A DNA stretch of 64,000 nt, taken from Alphaproteobacteria bacterium (GTDB lineage Bacteria > Pseudomonadota > Alphaproteobacteria > Micavibrionales > Micavibrionaceae). The stretch lies in assembly GCA_016699735.1 (NCBI GenBank), contig CP065008.1:2679962-2743961 (forward strand). The letters run 5' to 3'. Both the position numbers and the translations under genes were made by a program. The notes under the pieces were generated by a model. The model did not search any database. It was not told where the DNA came from and saw only the letters and a program-made list of their open reading frames with translations. This document shows, piece after piece, positions 1 through 8,211 of this stretch. Numbering within the stretch: position 1 is the first letter of the stretch; each line of letters begins with the position of its first letter.

Positions 1-782
1 ACGTCACTGAACTGCGCCGCATGGCCGTCGGTTTTACCGAAGGCATGACCGGAACGGGCGGAAAAGTTGATAAGACGGACGAAAGCCTGATGCTCACCGC
101 TGACCGCAACATCGTCAATCTGCAGATGTCGCTGCAGTGGAACATCAAATCGGCCGAAGATTACAGCTTTAACATCAACGACCCGGACCAGACGATCAAG
201 AAAGTCGCCGAAAGCGCGATCCGTGAAGTGGTGGGTCAGACCAGTATGTTCCCGATCATCACCACCGAACGCGCCCTTCTGGCGACCAAGGCCAAGGACA
301 TTCTCCAGAAAAACCTCGATGAATACAAATCCGGCGTCAACATCACGCAGGTGCTGATCCAGAAGGCCGAGGTTCACCCGGAAGTTCAAAACGCCTTCCA
401 GGACGTTCAGTCCGCCAAGCAGGACGCCGAGGATACCGAAAACAAGGCCGAGGCGCAGAAACAGGACATCCTGCCCCGCGCCCGCGGACAGGCCATCAAA
501 CTCGTTCAGGAGGCCGAAGCCTACAAGCAATCGAAAATCTCACGGGCGCAGGGGGATGCCGAGCGTTTTAAATCCATCTATTCCGCCTATCTGACCGGGA
601 AGGACGTGACGAAGGAACGCATTTTCATCGAAACGATGGAAGAAATCTTCAAGAATGCGAACAAGACGATTCTTGATGGCGGCACGACAAAGAGCGGCGT
701 TGTCCCCTACCTCCCCCTCGGAGAGGGCACGGCTCCAAAAGCCCCGGCGCCCATGCCCCCGACCCCCGTAACGCCGAATTAG
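1..782 (+). CDS. hflK: HflK, membrane protease modulator (5' end missing)
   Basis: HflK forms with HflC a periplasm-facing SPFH/stomatin-type ring in the inner membrane that restrains the FtsH protease. The reading frame is open from the window edge, so the start codon, the transmembrane anchor and the first part of the SPFH domain lie upstream. The visible part has the end of the SPFH domain (AIREVVGQT, then a run on TTERALLATKAKDI) and a long charged coiled coil rich in Ala, Glu, Gln and Lys (about residues 110-190). A Pro-rich tail ends the protein (APAPMPPTPVTPN). hflC follows 13 bases later, so the two are co-transcribed. The assignment is firm from the domain pattern and the hflC-degP neighbours. 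Confidence 0.93.
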   Translation, partial: VTELRRMAVGFTEGMTGTGGKVDKTDESLMLTADRNIVNLQMSLQWNIKSAEDYSFNINDPDQTIKKVAESAIREVVGQTSMFPIITTERALLATKAKDILQKNLDEYKSGVNITQVLIQKAEVHPEVQNAFQDVQSAKQDAEDTENKAEAQKQDILPRARGQAIKLVQEAEAYKQSKISRAQGDAERFKSIYSAYLTGKDVTKERIFIETMEEIFKNANKTILDGGTTKSGVVPYLPLGEGTAPKAPAPMPPTPVTPN

Positions 783-795
783 AAAAGGAAAAAAC

Positions 796-1773
796 ATGAG
801 GTCGTTTATTCTTTTGGCAGTCTTGGCCGTCGGAACTCTGGTTCTCACGCAATCGCTCTTTATCGTCGATCAAACCCAGCAGGCCATCGTCCTCCAGCTC
901 GGTCAGCCGCTGGGTGAACCGCGTGGTCCGGGCCTGCACTGGAAGACCCCCTTCATCCAGAATGTGCAATTCTTTGACCGCCGCATCCTCTCGGTCGATC
1001 CTCCCGCCGAACAGGTCGTCATCTCCAGCACGGCGCAAGCCGAAAAAACAATACCCAAAAACGCGGACCAGAGCGCACCGGGTCAGAACGGTGCAGAGGA
1101 AAAATCAGCCGGGCCAACCATCGAAAACGTCAGCGGCGAACCGATAATTGTGGACACCTTCGCCCGTTATAAAATCACGGATCCGCTCCAGTTTCTCAAG
1201 ACGTTGCGGGCGATTGAAAGTGCGAACTCCCGTCTCGAAAGTATTTTAAACGACTCGTCGCGTAGCGTATTAGGTCGCTCCTCCCTGACCCAGCTTCTCT
1301 CCCCGGAACGCGCCCATATCATGACCGAGATCAAAAAACGCGTGAACGAAAAAATCTCGAAGGACCAGCTCGGCATCGAAATCGTGGACGTCCGCATCGT
1401 CCGCGCCGACCTCACGCCCGAATTGCGCGAATCAACGGTACGCCAGATGATCTCCCAGCTTAAGGAGCGCGCCACCGAACGCCGCGCCAAGGGCGAGGAA
1501 AAGGCTTTGGAAATCGTCTCCACCGCCGATAAGGAAAAAACCGTGCTCATCGCCGAGGCCGAGCGCAAGGCGCAAGTCATCAAGGGCGAGGGCGATCAGC
1601 AGGCCATCAAAATTTACGCCGAGGCTTTTAATGTCGATAAGGAATTCTACTCCTTCCTGCGCTCGATGGAGGCCTACCGCAACACCCTTGCCTCACCGGA
1701 AACGCGCCTGATCCTCTCCCCGGACAGCGAGTTTTTCCGCTACTTCGAGGCCTACAAAAGCCGTTCCGAATAA
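796..1773 (+). CDS. hflC: HflC, membrane protease modulator
   Basis: HflC is the partner of HflK in the inner-membrane complex that regulates FtsH. It has an N-terminal membrane anchor (residues 1-20), the SPFH start VDQTQQAIVLQLGQP, and a coiled coil (about 215-290) with the family features RATERRAKGEEKA and AEAERKAQVIKGEGD. The ATG is preceded by an AAAGGA ribosome site. The SPFH domain carries an extra hydrophilic stretch of roughly 35 residues (about 76-112, rich in Q, K, E, N and P) between the early strands and FARYKITDP. I do not recognise it from typical HflC proteins. The length of 325 aa fits the family with that insertion. Second gene of an hflK-hflC-degP operon. Confidence 0.95.
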   Translation: MRSFILLAVLAVGTLVLTQSLFIVDQTQQAIVLQLGQPLGEPRGPGLHWKTPFIQNVQFFDRRILSVDPPAEQVVISSTAQAEKTIPKNADQSAPGQNGAEEKSAGPTIENVSGEPIIVDTFARYKITDPLQFLKTLRAIESANSRLESILNDSSRSVLGRSSLTQLLSPERAHIMTEIKKRVNEKISKDQLGIEIVDVRIVRADLTPELRESTVRQMISQLKERATERRAKGEEKALEIVSTADKEKTVLIAEAERKAQVIKGEGDQQAIKIYAEAFNVDKEFYSFLRSMEAYRNTLASPETRLILSPDSEFFRYFEAYKSRSE

Positions 1774-1806
1774 AAGACTTAACCCACAAACGATGGAGAC
1801 AGTCCC

Positions 1807-3306
1807 ATGATGAACAGAAAAAAAACGCTGGCCGTTCTTGCATCGACGCTTCTCTGCGCCCCGATGGCATTATCCGCGGGTAAACCCGCTTACGCCCGCG
1901 ATCCCGTAGTACCCTTCGCAGGCGCGCCCGATAGCTTCGCCGATCTCGCGTCCCGCCTGTCGCCGACCGTCGTCAACATCTCCTCCACCCAGAAAATTGA
2001 GGAAGCGCAGGACTACCCGGAAATCCCGCAATTCCCCCCCGGCTCACCGTTCCAGGATTTCTTCGAGGAATTCATGAACCGCCGGGGCCACGGCGTCCCC
2101 TTCGCCCCGCCCAGCATGATGGGCTCGGGCTTCGTCATTGACGCCCAGAACGGCTATATCGTTACCAACAACCACGTCATTCAGGACGCCGACGAGGTCC
2201 GCGTGATCCTGCAGGACAACCAGAGCGTGACCGCCGAACTCATCGGCAAGGATCCCGAAACCGACATCGCCGTGTTGAAAGTAGACCCCAAGGGTCTCAA
2301 CCTCGTCGCCGCCACTTTCGGCAACAGCGATGAAATCCGCGTCGGCGACTGGATTCTCGCCATCGGTAATCCCTACGGCCTCGGCGGCTCCGTCACGGCG
2401 GGGATCGTCTCCGCGCTGGCGCGGGACATCAACTCCGGCAAATACGACGACTACATCCAGTCCGACGCCGCCATCAACCGCGGCAATTCCGGCGGCCCCA
2501 TGTTCAACATGAAGGGCGAGGTCATCGGCATCAACACGGCAATCTTCAGTCCCACCGGCGGCTCCATCGGCATCGGTTTCTCGATCCCCAGCGCCCGCGC
2601 CAAGCCTGTGATCGCGCAGCTTATCAAGTTTGGCGAGACCCGCCGCGGCTGGCTGGGCGTGAAGATCCAGACCGTGACCCCCGAAATCGCCGAGAGCCTC
2701 GGCCTCGATAAGCCCAGAGGCGCCCTCGTCGTGATCGTGAATAAGGACGGCCCCGCCGACAAGGCCGGCATGAAGGACGGCGACATCGTCCTCTCCTTCG
2801 GCGGTCAGGAGATCAAGGAAATGCGCCTCCTCCCCCGCTTCGTCGCCGAAACGGACATCGACAAGGATGTGGACGTCGAATACTGGCGCGACGGCCAGAT
2901 CTTTAAGACCAAGGTCAAGGTCGGCCATCTCGAACAAGCTGAGGAAAGCGGCATGATCGACGAGGGCGAGGGCAAGACTCCCTCCTCTGCCGGCACCGCC
3001 ATTGAGACCGTGGGTCTGGAGGTCAGCACCCTGACCGATGAACTCCGCGCCACCTACAACATCCAGCCCGCCGTGCGCGGCCTCGTTGTCACCTCGGTAA
3101 GTGAGATGTCCGAATCCGCCCAGAAGGGCATCGCCCCCGGCGACGTGATCGTGGAAATCAACCAGCAGCCGGTTTCCCAGCCGCAGCACCTCATCGACGT
3201 CATCGAAAAGGCCAAGGGCGCCATGCGCTCCTCCGTCCTGCTTCTGGTCAATACCGGCGGCGAGGTCCGCTTCGTGGCCCTCAAGCTGCCAACCAAGCAG
3301 CCGTAA
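1807..3306 (+). CDS. degP: DegP/HtrA-type periplasmic serine protease
   Basis: Periplasmic protease/chaperone that degrades or refolds misfolded envelope proteins. There is a signal peptide (about residues 1-30, ending AYA). The trypsin-like domain has a visible triad: His123 in TNNHVI, Asp153 in TDIAVLK and Ser228 in RGNSGGP. Two PDZ domains follow (about 275-370 and 395-495). The length of 499 aa is normal for family members in alphaproteobacteria. Two ATG codons stand in tandem at the start, with GGAGA upstream; either could be used. It lies 33 bases after hflC, an arrangement common in alphaproteobacteria that couples FtsH control with periplasmic quality control. Confidence 0.95.
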   Translation: MMNRKKTLAVLASTLLCAPMALSAGKPAYARDPVVPFAGAPDSFADLASRLSPTVVNISSTQKIEEAQDYPEIPQFPPGSPFQDFFEEFMNRRGHGVPFAPPSMMGSGFVIDAQNGYIVTNNHVIQDADEVRVILQDNQSVTAELIGKDPETDIAVLKVDPKGLNLVAATFGNSDEIRVGDWILAIGNPYGLGGSVTAGIVSALARDINSGKYDDYIQSDAAINRGNSGGPMFNMKGEVIGINTAIFSPTGGSIGIGFSIPSARAKPVIAQLIKFGETRRGWLGVKIQTVTPEIAESLGLDKPRGALVVIVNKDGPADKAGMKDGDIVLSFGGQEIKEMRLLPRFVAETDIDKDVDVEYWRDGQIFKTKVKVGHLEQAEESGMIDEGEGKTPSSAGTAIETVGLEVSTLTDELRATYNIQPAVRGLVVTSVSEMSESAQKGIAPGDVIVEINQQPVSQPQHLIDVIEKAKGAMRSSVLLLVNTGGEVRFVALKLPTKQP

Positions 3307-3323
3307 GAGACGTTCCTTATGCG

Positions 3324-4142
3324 ATGATGAATCAGGGCGAGGTCATTACAGGCACATCAACTTGGGTGTCCTGGTGGATAGAACAAAGGAAACATAAACT
3401 GCGAGAACAACTATCGGACACAATGTCCGTGAATCCGTTCATACTTCCGATCTTGTTCGATCTACACGATATCGACAACTTTGAAGAATTAACCGGCTTT
3501 ATCGTCGGCAGCCATCTAATGGTCGGCCATAACACGGGGTTCGGAAAACTGATTGACGAAAAAATCCTGCCTAAGGTTTTTGGCACACAAAAACTGGATA
3601 AGGACTATAGAAAAAATAATCCCCCCTTTGTAGACTCCTGCTTTAACGAAATAGACCATGTAATTAGGCGTAAAGACGGATCAACGGACCTCTTGTCCCT
3701 TAAGGCAGGTAAGTGGACAATTCAGCTGTCGATGGCACAACAGCTTAATCACGCTTTCAATGAAATTTTAAAGAAATACGGAAATAAATTTAATGAAATA
3801 TCTGTAGGGGTATTTTATGGAACAAAGGAAACGTTGACCGACAAGTATGACATTTTGCGGGGCATCAACAGGGGCGCAAAACACAACGTTATTGATTTGA
3901 CCGACAGAGTTTCCGTATACGCGGGCAGGGAGTTTTGGACATGGCTGAACGAAGGCGAAAAGCAAACACAAGACTGGATTTTAAGAGGAATAATTGACGG
4001 TGTAAGCAAAAGCAACACCAGAAAGGAGGGTGGTGCGCTATTAGAAAAATATAGCAAACATATTTCTCAAAAATATCAACACTTCCTAAACAGCGATGGC
4101 ACTTTTGATTGGAAATCGCTTCTGGAATCGATAAACGGATAA
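3324..4142 (+). CDS. Type II restriction endonuclease, EcoO109I-like
   Basis: Predicted type II restriction enzyme. From memory of the family, the protein resembles EcoO109I (cuts RG/GNCCY) along its whole length and has the same size of about 272 aa. Shared stretches include INPF-like SVNPF, TGFGKLIDEKILP, EIDHVI, LLSLKAGKWTIQL, VGVFYG and GREFWTWLN. A PD-(D/E)xK-like core is plausible around Asp111 and Ser125-Leu-Lys127, but I am not sure which residue supplies the second acid. A second ATG follows the first directly; there is no clear ribosome site. The gene is visibly AT-richer than degP and has different codon use, a sign of transfer. It converges on its methyltransferase with a 2-base gap. 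No controller (C protein) gene is visible, unlike what I recall for EcoO109I. Recognition sequence is inferred. Confidence 0.85.
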   Translation: MMNQGEVITGTSTWVSWWIEQRKHKLREQLSDTMSVNPFILPILFDLHDIDNFEELTGFIVGSHLMVGHNTGFGKLIDEKILPKVFGTQKLDKDYRKNNPPFVDSCFNEIDHVIRRKDGSTDLLSLKAGKWTIQLSMAQQLNHAFNEILKKYGNKFNEISVGVFYGTKETLTDKYDILRGINRGAKHNVIDLTDRVSVYAGREFWTWLNEGEKQTQDWILRGIIDGVSKSNTRKEGGALLEKYSKHISQKYQHFLNSDGTFDWKSLLESING

Positions 4143-4144
4143 GA

Positions 4145-5410
4145 TCACGCCCTAGAGCTTTCGCCCTTCCCCTCCTCATCGAACAAACTCATTTGGGCCT
4201 TTTGTGATTGGTAGTAACACGTGCTGCCCGCAAAGGATTCGCCGTTCCTAAAAAACGCTCTTGTCCTGACATGGGGCCGTATATGCGTGACCTTGCTGGT
4301 GATTTCATCCCCCATTTCCCCATTTTTTGCTCTCTCCAGAATATCTATGACCGTTTCTCCGGCCATGCGCCCCAAACGGATGGGAACGGCATTCCCTATC
4401 TGCTTAAATTTACTGCCCGTAGAGCCCTGAAACGCCCAGCAGGCCGGAAACTCCTGTATAGCGGCAGCCTCACCGACGGAGATCGCCCTCAACTCTTTAG
4501 GATGACACATACTGGTCCCCGCATGATTAGGCATGGTGACAACTGTAGGTGAAGGAAAGTCGAAAGACAGCTTCCTCCAATAGGCGCTTCTCCCGCCTTT
4601 CAAGTACCAGCTTTTTCCCATGGACTCTTTTTGAACGTCCAACGGAAGGGAGCGCCAGTTCCCTCCGGGCGGAACCATGGAAAGATAACTCAGCTTTCTT
4701 GGGCTGAAATCCATAACCTCGGGGTAAGGATCGGCAAAACCTTTCCCGATAGCATCTCCGAGTGTACGGAATGGCGGCAGACCGTCCTGTGGACGATTGC
4801 TGAACATCGGCTGGGGAAATTTGGCCTCAATCCCGTAAACATTCCCAATCAGAAAAACCCGCTCCCTGATTTGCGGCGCACCGTAATTAACAGAATTAAC
4901 GACAAAGCAATCAACCCTGTACCCTATGCCATTAAACTTTCCGAGCAAAAAACGTATCAGCGATCCGGGCCGCAATAAATCAGGCGACATAGTTTCGGGA
5001 TCGAAGTCTTTCTTGTTGACAAACGGAATAGACAAAAGACCCCGGACATTTTCCATGATGAAAGCCTTGGGACGCAATTCATCGACGACCCTGAAAAATT
5101 CGAAGACCATCTGGCCGCGTAAATCCTGTATGCCTTTCCGGTTGCCAAAAACACTGAAAGATTGGCAGGGCGGGCCACCGACCACAATGTCGGGAGATCC
5201 TCCGGCAATAAGCGCCTTAATCTCTTCACACGAAACATTCGAAATTGATTTGTCCAGAACAGGAATCTCGGGCTTATTATGACGTATTGTAGCAACCGCA
5301 TCGGCATCTACGTCATTGCAAATCAGGGTTGTTATTCCCGCTTGCTCAAGGCCGATATCCAAGCCCATGGCTCCGCTGAATAAAGACACCGAATAAAGAT
5401 TTTCTTTCAT
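4145..5410 (-). CDS. DNA (cytosine-5) methyltransferase of the restriction-modification pair
   Basis: Protects host DNA from the neighbouring restriction enzyme by C5-cytosine methylation using S-adenosylmethionine. The family motifs appear in order: motif I FSGAMGLDIG (11-20), motif IV GPPCQSF with catalytic Cys82, motif VI ENV (120-122), motif VIII QIRERVF (180-186), a target-recognition region (about 190-300), and motifs IX-X ending at QIGNAVP (337-343). At 421 aa it is full length, with a C-terminal extension of about 70 residues. It is AT-richer than neighbouring genes, like the endonuclease. A good promoter lies just upstream at 5449-5477 (minus strand). Target RGGNCCY is inferred from the partner only. 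Confidence 0.92.
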   Translation of the reverse strand: MKENLYSVSLFSGAMGLDIGLEQAGITTLICNDVDADAVATIRHNKPEIPVLDKSISNVSCEEIKALIAGGSPDIVVGGPPCQSFSVFGNRKGIQDLRGQMVFEFFRVVDELRPKAFIMENVRGLLSIPFVNKKDFDPETMSPDLLRPGSLIRFLLGKFNGIGYRVDCFVVNSVNYGAPQIRERVFLIGNVYGIEAKFPQPMFSNRPQDGLPPFRTLGDAIGKGFADPYPEVMDFSPRKLSYLSMVPPGGNWRSLPLDVQKESMGKSWYLKGGRSAYWRKLSFDFPSPTVVTMPNHAGTSMCHPKELRAISVGEAAAIQEFPACWAFQGSTGSKFKQIGNAVPIRLGRMAGETVIDILERAKNGEMGDEITSKVTHIRPHVRTRAFFRNGESFAGSTCYYQSQKAQMSLFDEEGKGESSRA

Positions 5411-5448
5411 GGCTGACAGACGGCAAAGAATGCGATTTAAGAAATCAT

Positions 5449-5477
5449 ATTCTAGCCCTCTGAGGGCATAATCTCAA
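5449..5477 (-). promoter_or_regulatory. Promoter of the methyltransferase gene, with a palindrome in its spacer
   Basis: Read on the minus strand: -35 TTGAGA (5472-5477), a 17-base spacer, and -10 TAGAAT (5449-5454), with 31 bases or so to the ATG at 5410. The first 13 bases of the spacer next to the -10 (5455-5467) form the palindrome GCCCTC-A-GAGGGC. That placement suits an operator, perhaps for autoregulation by the methyltransferase. The promoter match is seen; the operator role is inferred. Confidence 0.6.
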
Positions 5478-5525
5478 GAACTGCCGCGAAAATCTGAACA
5501 GAAAAAACTGCGGAAAATGCCCGCT

Positions 5526-6401
5526 CTAAATCCCCTTCCTTCTCCGCTCCCGCCAGAACAGGAACATGCCCGACGCGGTGATAATCAGCCCGCCCGCGAT
5601 CTTGAACGCATCCGGCAGATGCCCGAACAAGAGATACCCGAGCAACAGCCCGAACAACATCTGCACATACTGATACGGCGCGACGACCGACGTCGGCGCA
5701 AGGATATAACTGGTCGCCACGCAGATCACCGCCAGCCCGTAACAAAACCCGATCACAAGACACAGCCCCATGAACCGCTGATCGTAAAACGGCACCGCCC
5801 CGCCCATCCAGAGATACGTCCCGATCAGCACAAGAATAAACGGCCAGAACGCGAAGGGCAGCGCGTTGCCGCTCCCCCCGATCCGCCGCGCCACAAGGTT
5901 CGCCAGCCCGAACGTGAAACAGCACGCCAGCGCCAGCCCATAGGCCGGGTGAATCTCCTCGAACCCGGGCCGGAACGCCACCACCCCGCCCAGAAACCCG
6001 CATAAAATCGCCGCCATGCGATACCGCCCCACCTGCTCCTTGAAGAAAAACATCGAAAGAACAGTGGTGATAAACGGCGTCAGAAAGAAAATCGTATACG
6101 CATCCATGATCGGCACCATCGAAAGCGCCGTCAGCGACATACTGGTATTCACCGCCATCAGCAGCCCGCGCAGCAAATGCCATTCAAGGTTCCGCCGGGT
6201 AAACAGCGCCCCCCGCCCCCCGAAATACGGAATCACGGCGGCAAGAATAATCAGCCCGAACACCGCCTGCCAGAACAGGATCGCCACCACCGGATAATCG
6301 ACGGACGTATATTTCCGCAGCGCATCGCTGACCGAAAACGCCGCAAACGCCACCATCGACAAGGCAATGGCCTTTTCCGTATCGTTCCATCCCTTGAACA
6401 T
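5526..6401 (-). CDS. EamA/DMT-family transporter
   Basis: Inner-membrane transporter of the drug/metabolite superfamily, with about ten hydrophobic helices in two EamA repeats. The first repeat covers about residues 10-145 and includes YPVVAILFWQAVFG and the PIMDAYTIFFLTPF segment at the end of helix 4. The second covers about 150-285 and includes VVAPYQYVQMLFGLLLG. The tail RERRRKGI is positive, consistent with a cytoplasmic end. The 291 aa length is typical. Substrate cannot be read from sequence; members of this group include exporters of amino acids and S-adenosylmethionine carriers. It diverges from miaA across 71 bases that must hold both promoters. Confidence 0.88.
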   Translation of the reverse strand: MFKGWNDTEKAIALSMVAFAAFSVSDALRKYTSVDYPVVAILFWQAVFGLIILAAVIPYFGGRGALFTRRNLEWHLLRGLLMAVNTSMSLTALSMVPIMDAYTIFFLTPFITTVLSMFFFKEQVGRYRMAAILCGFLGGVVAFRPGFEEIHPAYGLALACCFTFGLANLVARRIGGSGNALPFAFWPFILVLIGTYLWMGGAVPFYDQRFMGLCLVIGFCYGLAVICVATSYILAPTSVVAPYQYVQMLFGLLLGYLLFGHLPDAFKIAGGLIITASGMFLFWRERRRKGI

Positions 6402-6472
6402 GGGATTGCAGCCTTCTGGGTTTGATGAAAGGAAAACTCACACTATAATCGCCCGCGAAGGGACGCAAGAGG

Positions 6473-7357
6473 ATGACGCAGAAAAACGAAAAGGACGGCC
6501 ACGCCATCCGCATCATCGCCGGCCCGACCGCGAGCGGCAAATCCGCACGGGCGATAGAAATCGCGCAGCAAGAGAACGGCGTCATCATCAACTGCGATTC
6601 CATGCAAATCTTCGACGGCCTGCCGATCCTCACCGCTCAGCCCCCGCCCGCAGACCGCGAAAAGGCCGAACATAAACTCTACAGCGCCCTCCACCCGAAC
6701 GACCCCTGCTCCGCCGGAGAGTGGCGCCGGAGAGCAGACCCCGTCATCCGCGAAACCCTGACGCAGGGCAAAACCCCGATCATCGTCGGCGGAACGGGCC
6801 TCTATATCAAGGCGCTGACCGAGGGGCTTTCTCCCATCCCCCCCGTGCCGGACGATATCCGCGCCGCCGCCGTGGCCAAACAAAAGCTCCTCGGCAACCC
6901 CGCCTTCCACACGGAACTCGAAAAACGCGACCCCGTCATGGCCGCCCGCTTCCACCCCTCCCACACCGCAAGACTCATCAGAGCGTGGGAGGTATTGGAC
7001 GCCACCGGAAAATCGCTGGCCGAATGGCAGAAGGAAGATAGGCTCGCCCCGCCCGACGACTGGAATTTTGAAATCGAACTCATCATCCCCGATCGCCCCG
7101 TGCAGCATCAACGCTGCAACGACCGCCTCCTCTGGATGATCGACAATGGCGTGCTGGAGGAAATCGAGGAATTTGCAAAACGGGTGGACAGCGGCGAAAT
7201 CCGCTCCGATACCCCCCTGCTCAAGGCGCTGGGTTACCAACAGCTTCTGGCCTATATCAACGGCGAACGCTCAAAGGAAGACGCCATCGCTCAGGCTCAG
7301 GCCAAAACCCGCCAATACGCCAAGCAGCAGGTCACATGGTTTAGGCATCAGCTTTGA
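6473..7357 (+). CDS. miaA: tRNA dimethylallyltransferase MiaA
   Basis: Adds a dimethylallyl group to N6 of A37 in tRNAs reading codons that begin with U. The P-loop GPTASGKS (17-24) is followed by NCDSMQIFDGLPI, which holds the conserved Asp-Ser-Gln of the substrate site, then GGTGLYIKAL and HTARLIRAWEV. The C-terminal half has the helical tRNA-binding part ending in TRQYAKQQVTWFRHQ, a family hallmark. The length of 294 aa is normal. The last 17 bases overlap the 3' end of the convergent gene on the minus strand. Confidence 0.95.
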   Translation: MTQKNEKDGHAIRIIAGPTASGKSARAIEIAQQENGVIINCDSMQIFDGLPILTAQPPPADREKAEHKLYSALHPNDPCSAGEWRRRADPVIRETLTQGKTPIIVGGTGLYIKALTEGLSPIPPVPDDIRAAAVAKQKLLGNPAFHTELEKRDPVMAARFHPSHTARLIRAWEVLDATGKSLAEWQKEDRLAPPDDWNFEIELIIPDRPVQHQRCNDRLLWMIDNGVLEEIEEFAKRVDSGEIRSDTPLLKALGYQQLLAYINGERSKEDAIAQAQAKTRQYAKQQVTWFRHQL

Positions 7358-8171
7358 TAGAAACTGCTGCCCTTTTTCGCAGCTTCGCGATCCATAAGCA
7401 GGTGGCTAAAAAAGTGCCCATGACAGTCAGAACGGTCAAAACATCGGGAAGACCGATGTAAACTGTGCCGACGATACTGAACAGGAGAATGACCAGCGTC
7501 GTAATCACATAGGGATTGAGCGGCAGCCACGTCTTTAAAAACAACTGCAGGGCCGTGAACAGAACCAGAATCAAACCTTTCCGCACGAAACTGGATTCGT
7601 GGAACTTGACGATCTGCAGACAAAGCAAAAAGGACAAAAACGAAAGCGTCAGAAAATACCAGTAAAACCGGATCAAAAACAAACCCAGCCCGAACAGCCC
7701 GAGAACAGGATCATACACCTCCTGAAACCCCTCCCCCGCATAACCGGACCGCGAATATTTCATGACCGGCCTGATCTCATGCGCCCACGACTTGGGATCG
7801 GGATTGAACTTGAAAAGTGCGGGTAAAGGGTAAACCGTTTTCCACATGAAGACCCAGCAATAGCTTGGACGCGGACAATAGGTCACCGCCTTCATGCGCG
7901 TCGGCGTATAGGCGATGATATGACCGGAGGGAGCCCGGATCTGTATGCGCTCGATCGGCAGCATCTTCGTCTTGGGATGGATATACCGATACGCCCGCTC
8001 AAGTTGAAAGGGCTTCTTGCCCGCCGCCTGTTCGAGGCTGCCGATAGTCAGAATATCATACTCCGTATAAGTCTCGGTAAACGGGTTATCCTGAGAGGCG
8101 CGGACCCCAAAAGAATACCCGGCCGTGAAAAGAAGAATGACCAAAAACCCTAAAAACTTGTAAGGTGCCAT
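7341..8171 (-). CDS. Membrane protein of unknown function
   Basis: I do not recognise this family. With the start at 8171 (AAAGG ribosome site five bases upstream) the protein is about 276 aa. It has an N-terminal hydrophobic helix (FLGFLVILLFTAGYSFG), a soluble domain of about 150 residues with charged and aromatic patches, and four or five hydrophobic helices in the C-terminal third (from VLGLFGLGLFLIRFYWYF to VLTVMGTFLATCLW). A longer reading from 8255 exists but lacks a ribosome site and would overlap the upstream lipoprotein gene. It lies 40 bases downstream of the DUF4349-like lipoprotein gene and is probably in the same operon, so the two may act together in the envelope. Confidence 0.7.
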   Translation of the reverse strand: MAPYKFLGFLVILLFTAGYSFGVRASQDNPFTETYTEYDILTIGSLEQAAGKKPFQLERAYRYIHPKTKMLPIERIQIRAPSGHIIAYTPTRMKAVTYCPRPSYCWVFMWKTVYPLPALFKFNPDPKSWAHEIRPVMKYSRSGYAGEGFQEVYDPVLGLFGLGLFLIRFYWYFLTLSFLSFLLCLQIVKFHESSFVRKGLILVLFTALQLFLKTWLPLNPYVITTLVILLFSIVGTVYIGLPDVLTVLTVMGTFLATCLWIAKLRKRAAVSIKADA

Positions 8172-8211
8172 GGCGCCTTTCCCTGAAAATCCGTAGAACC
8201 TAGGCAACAGG

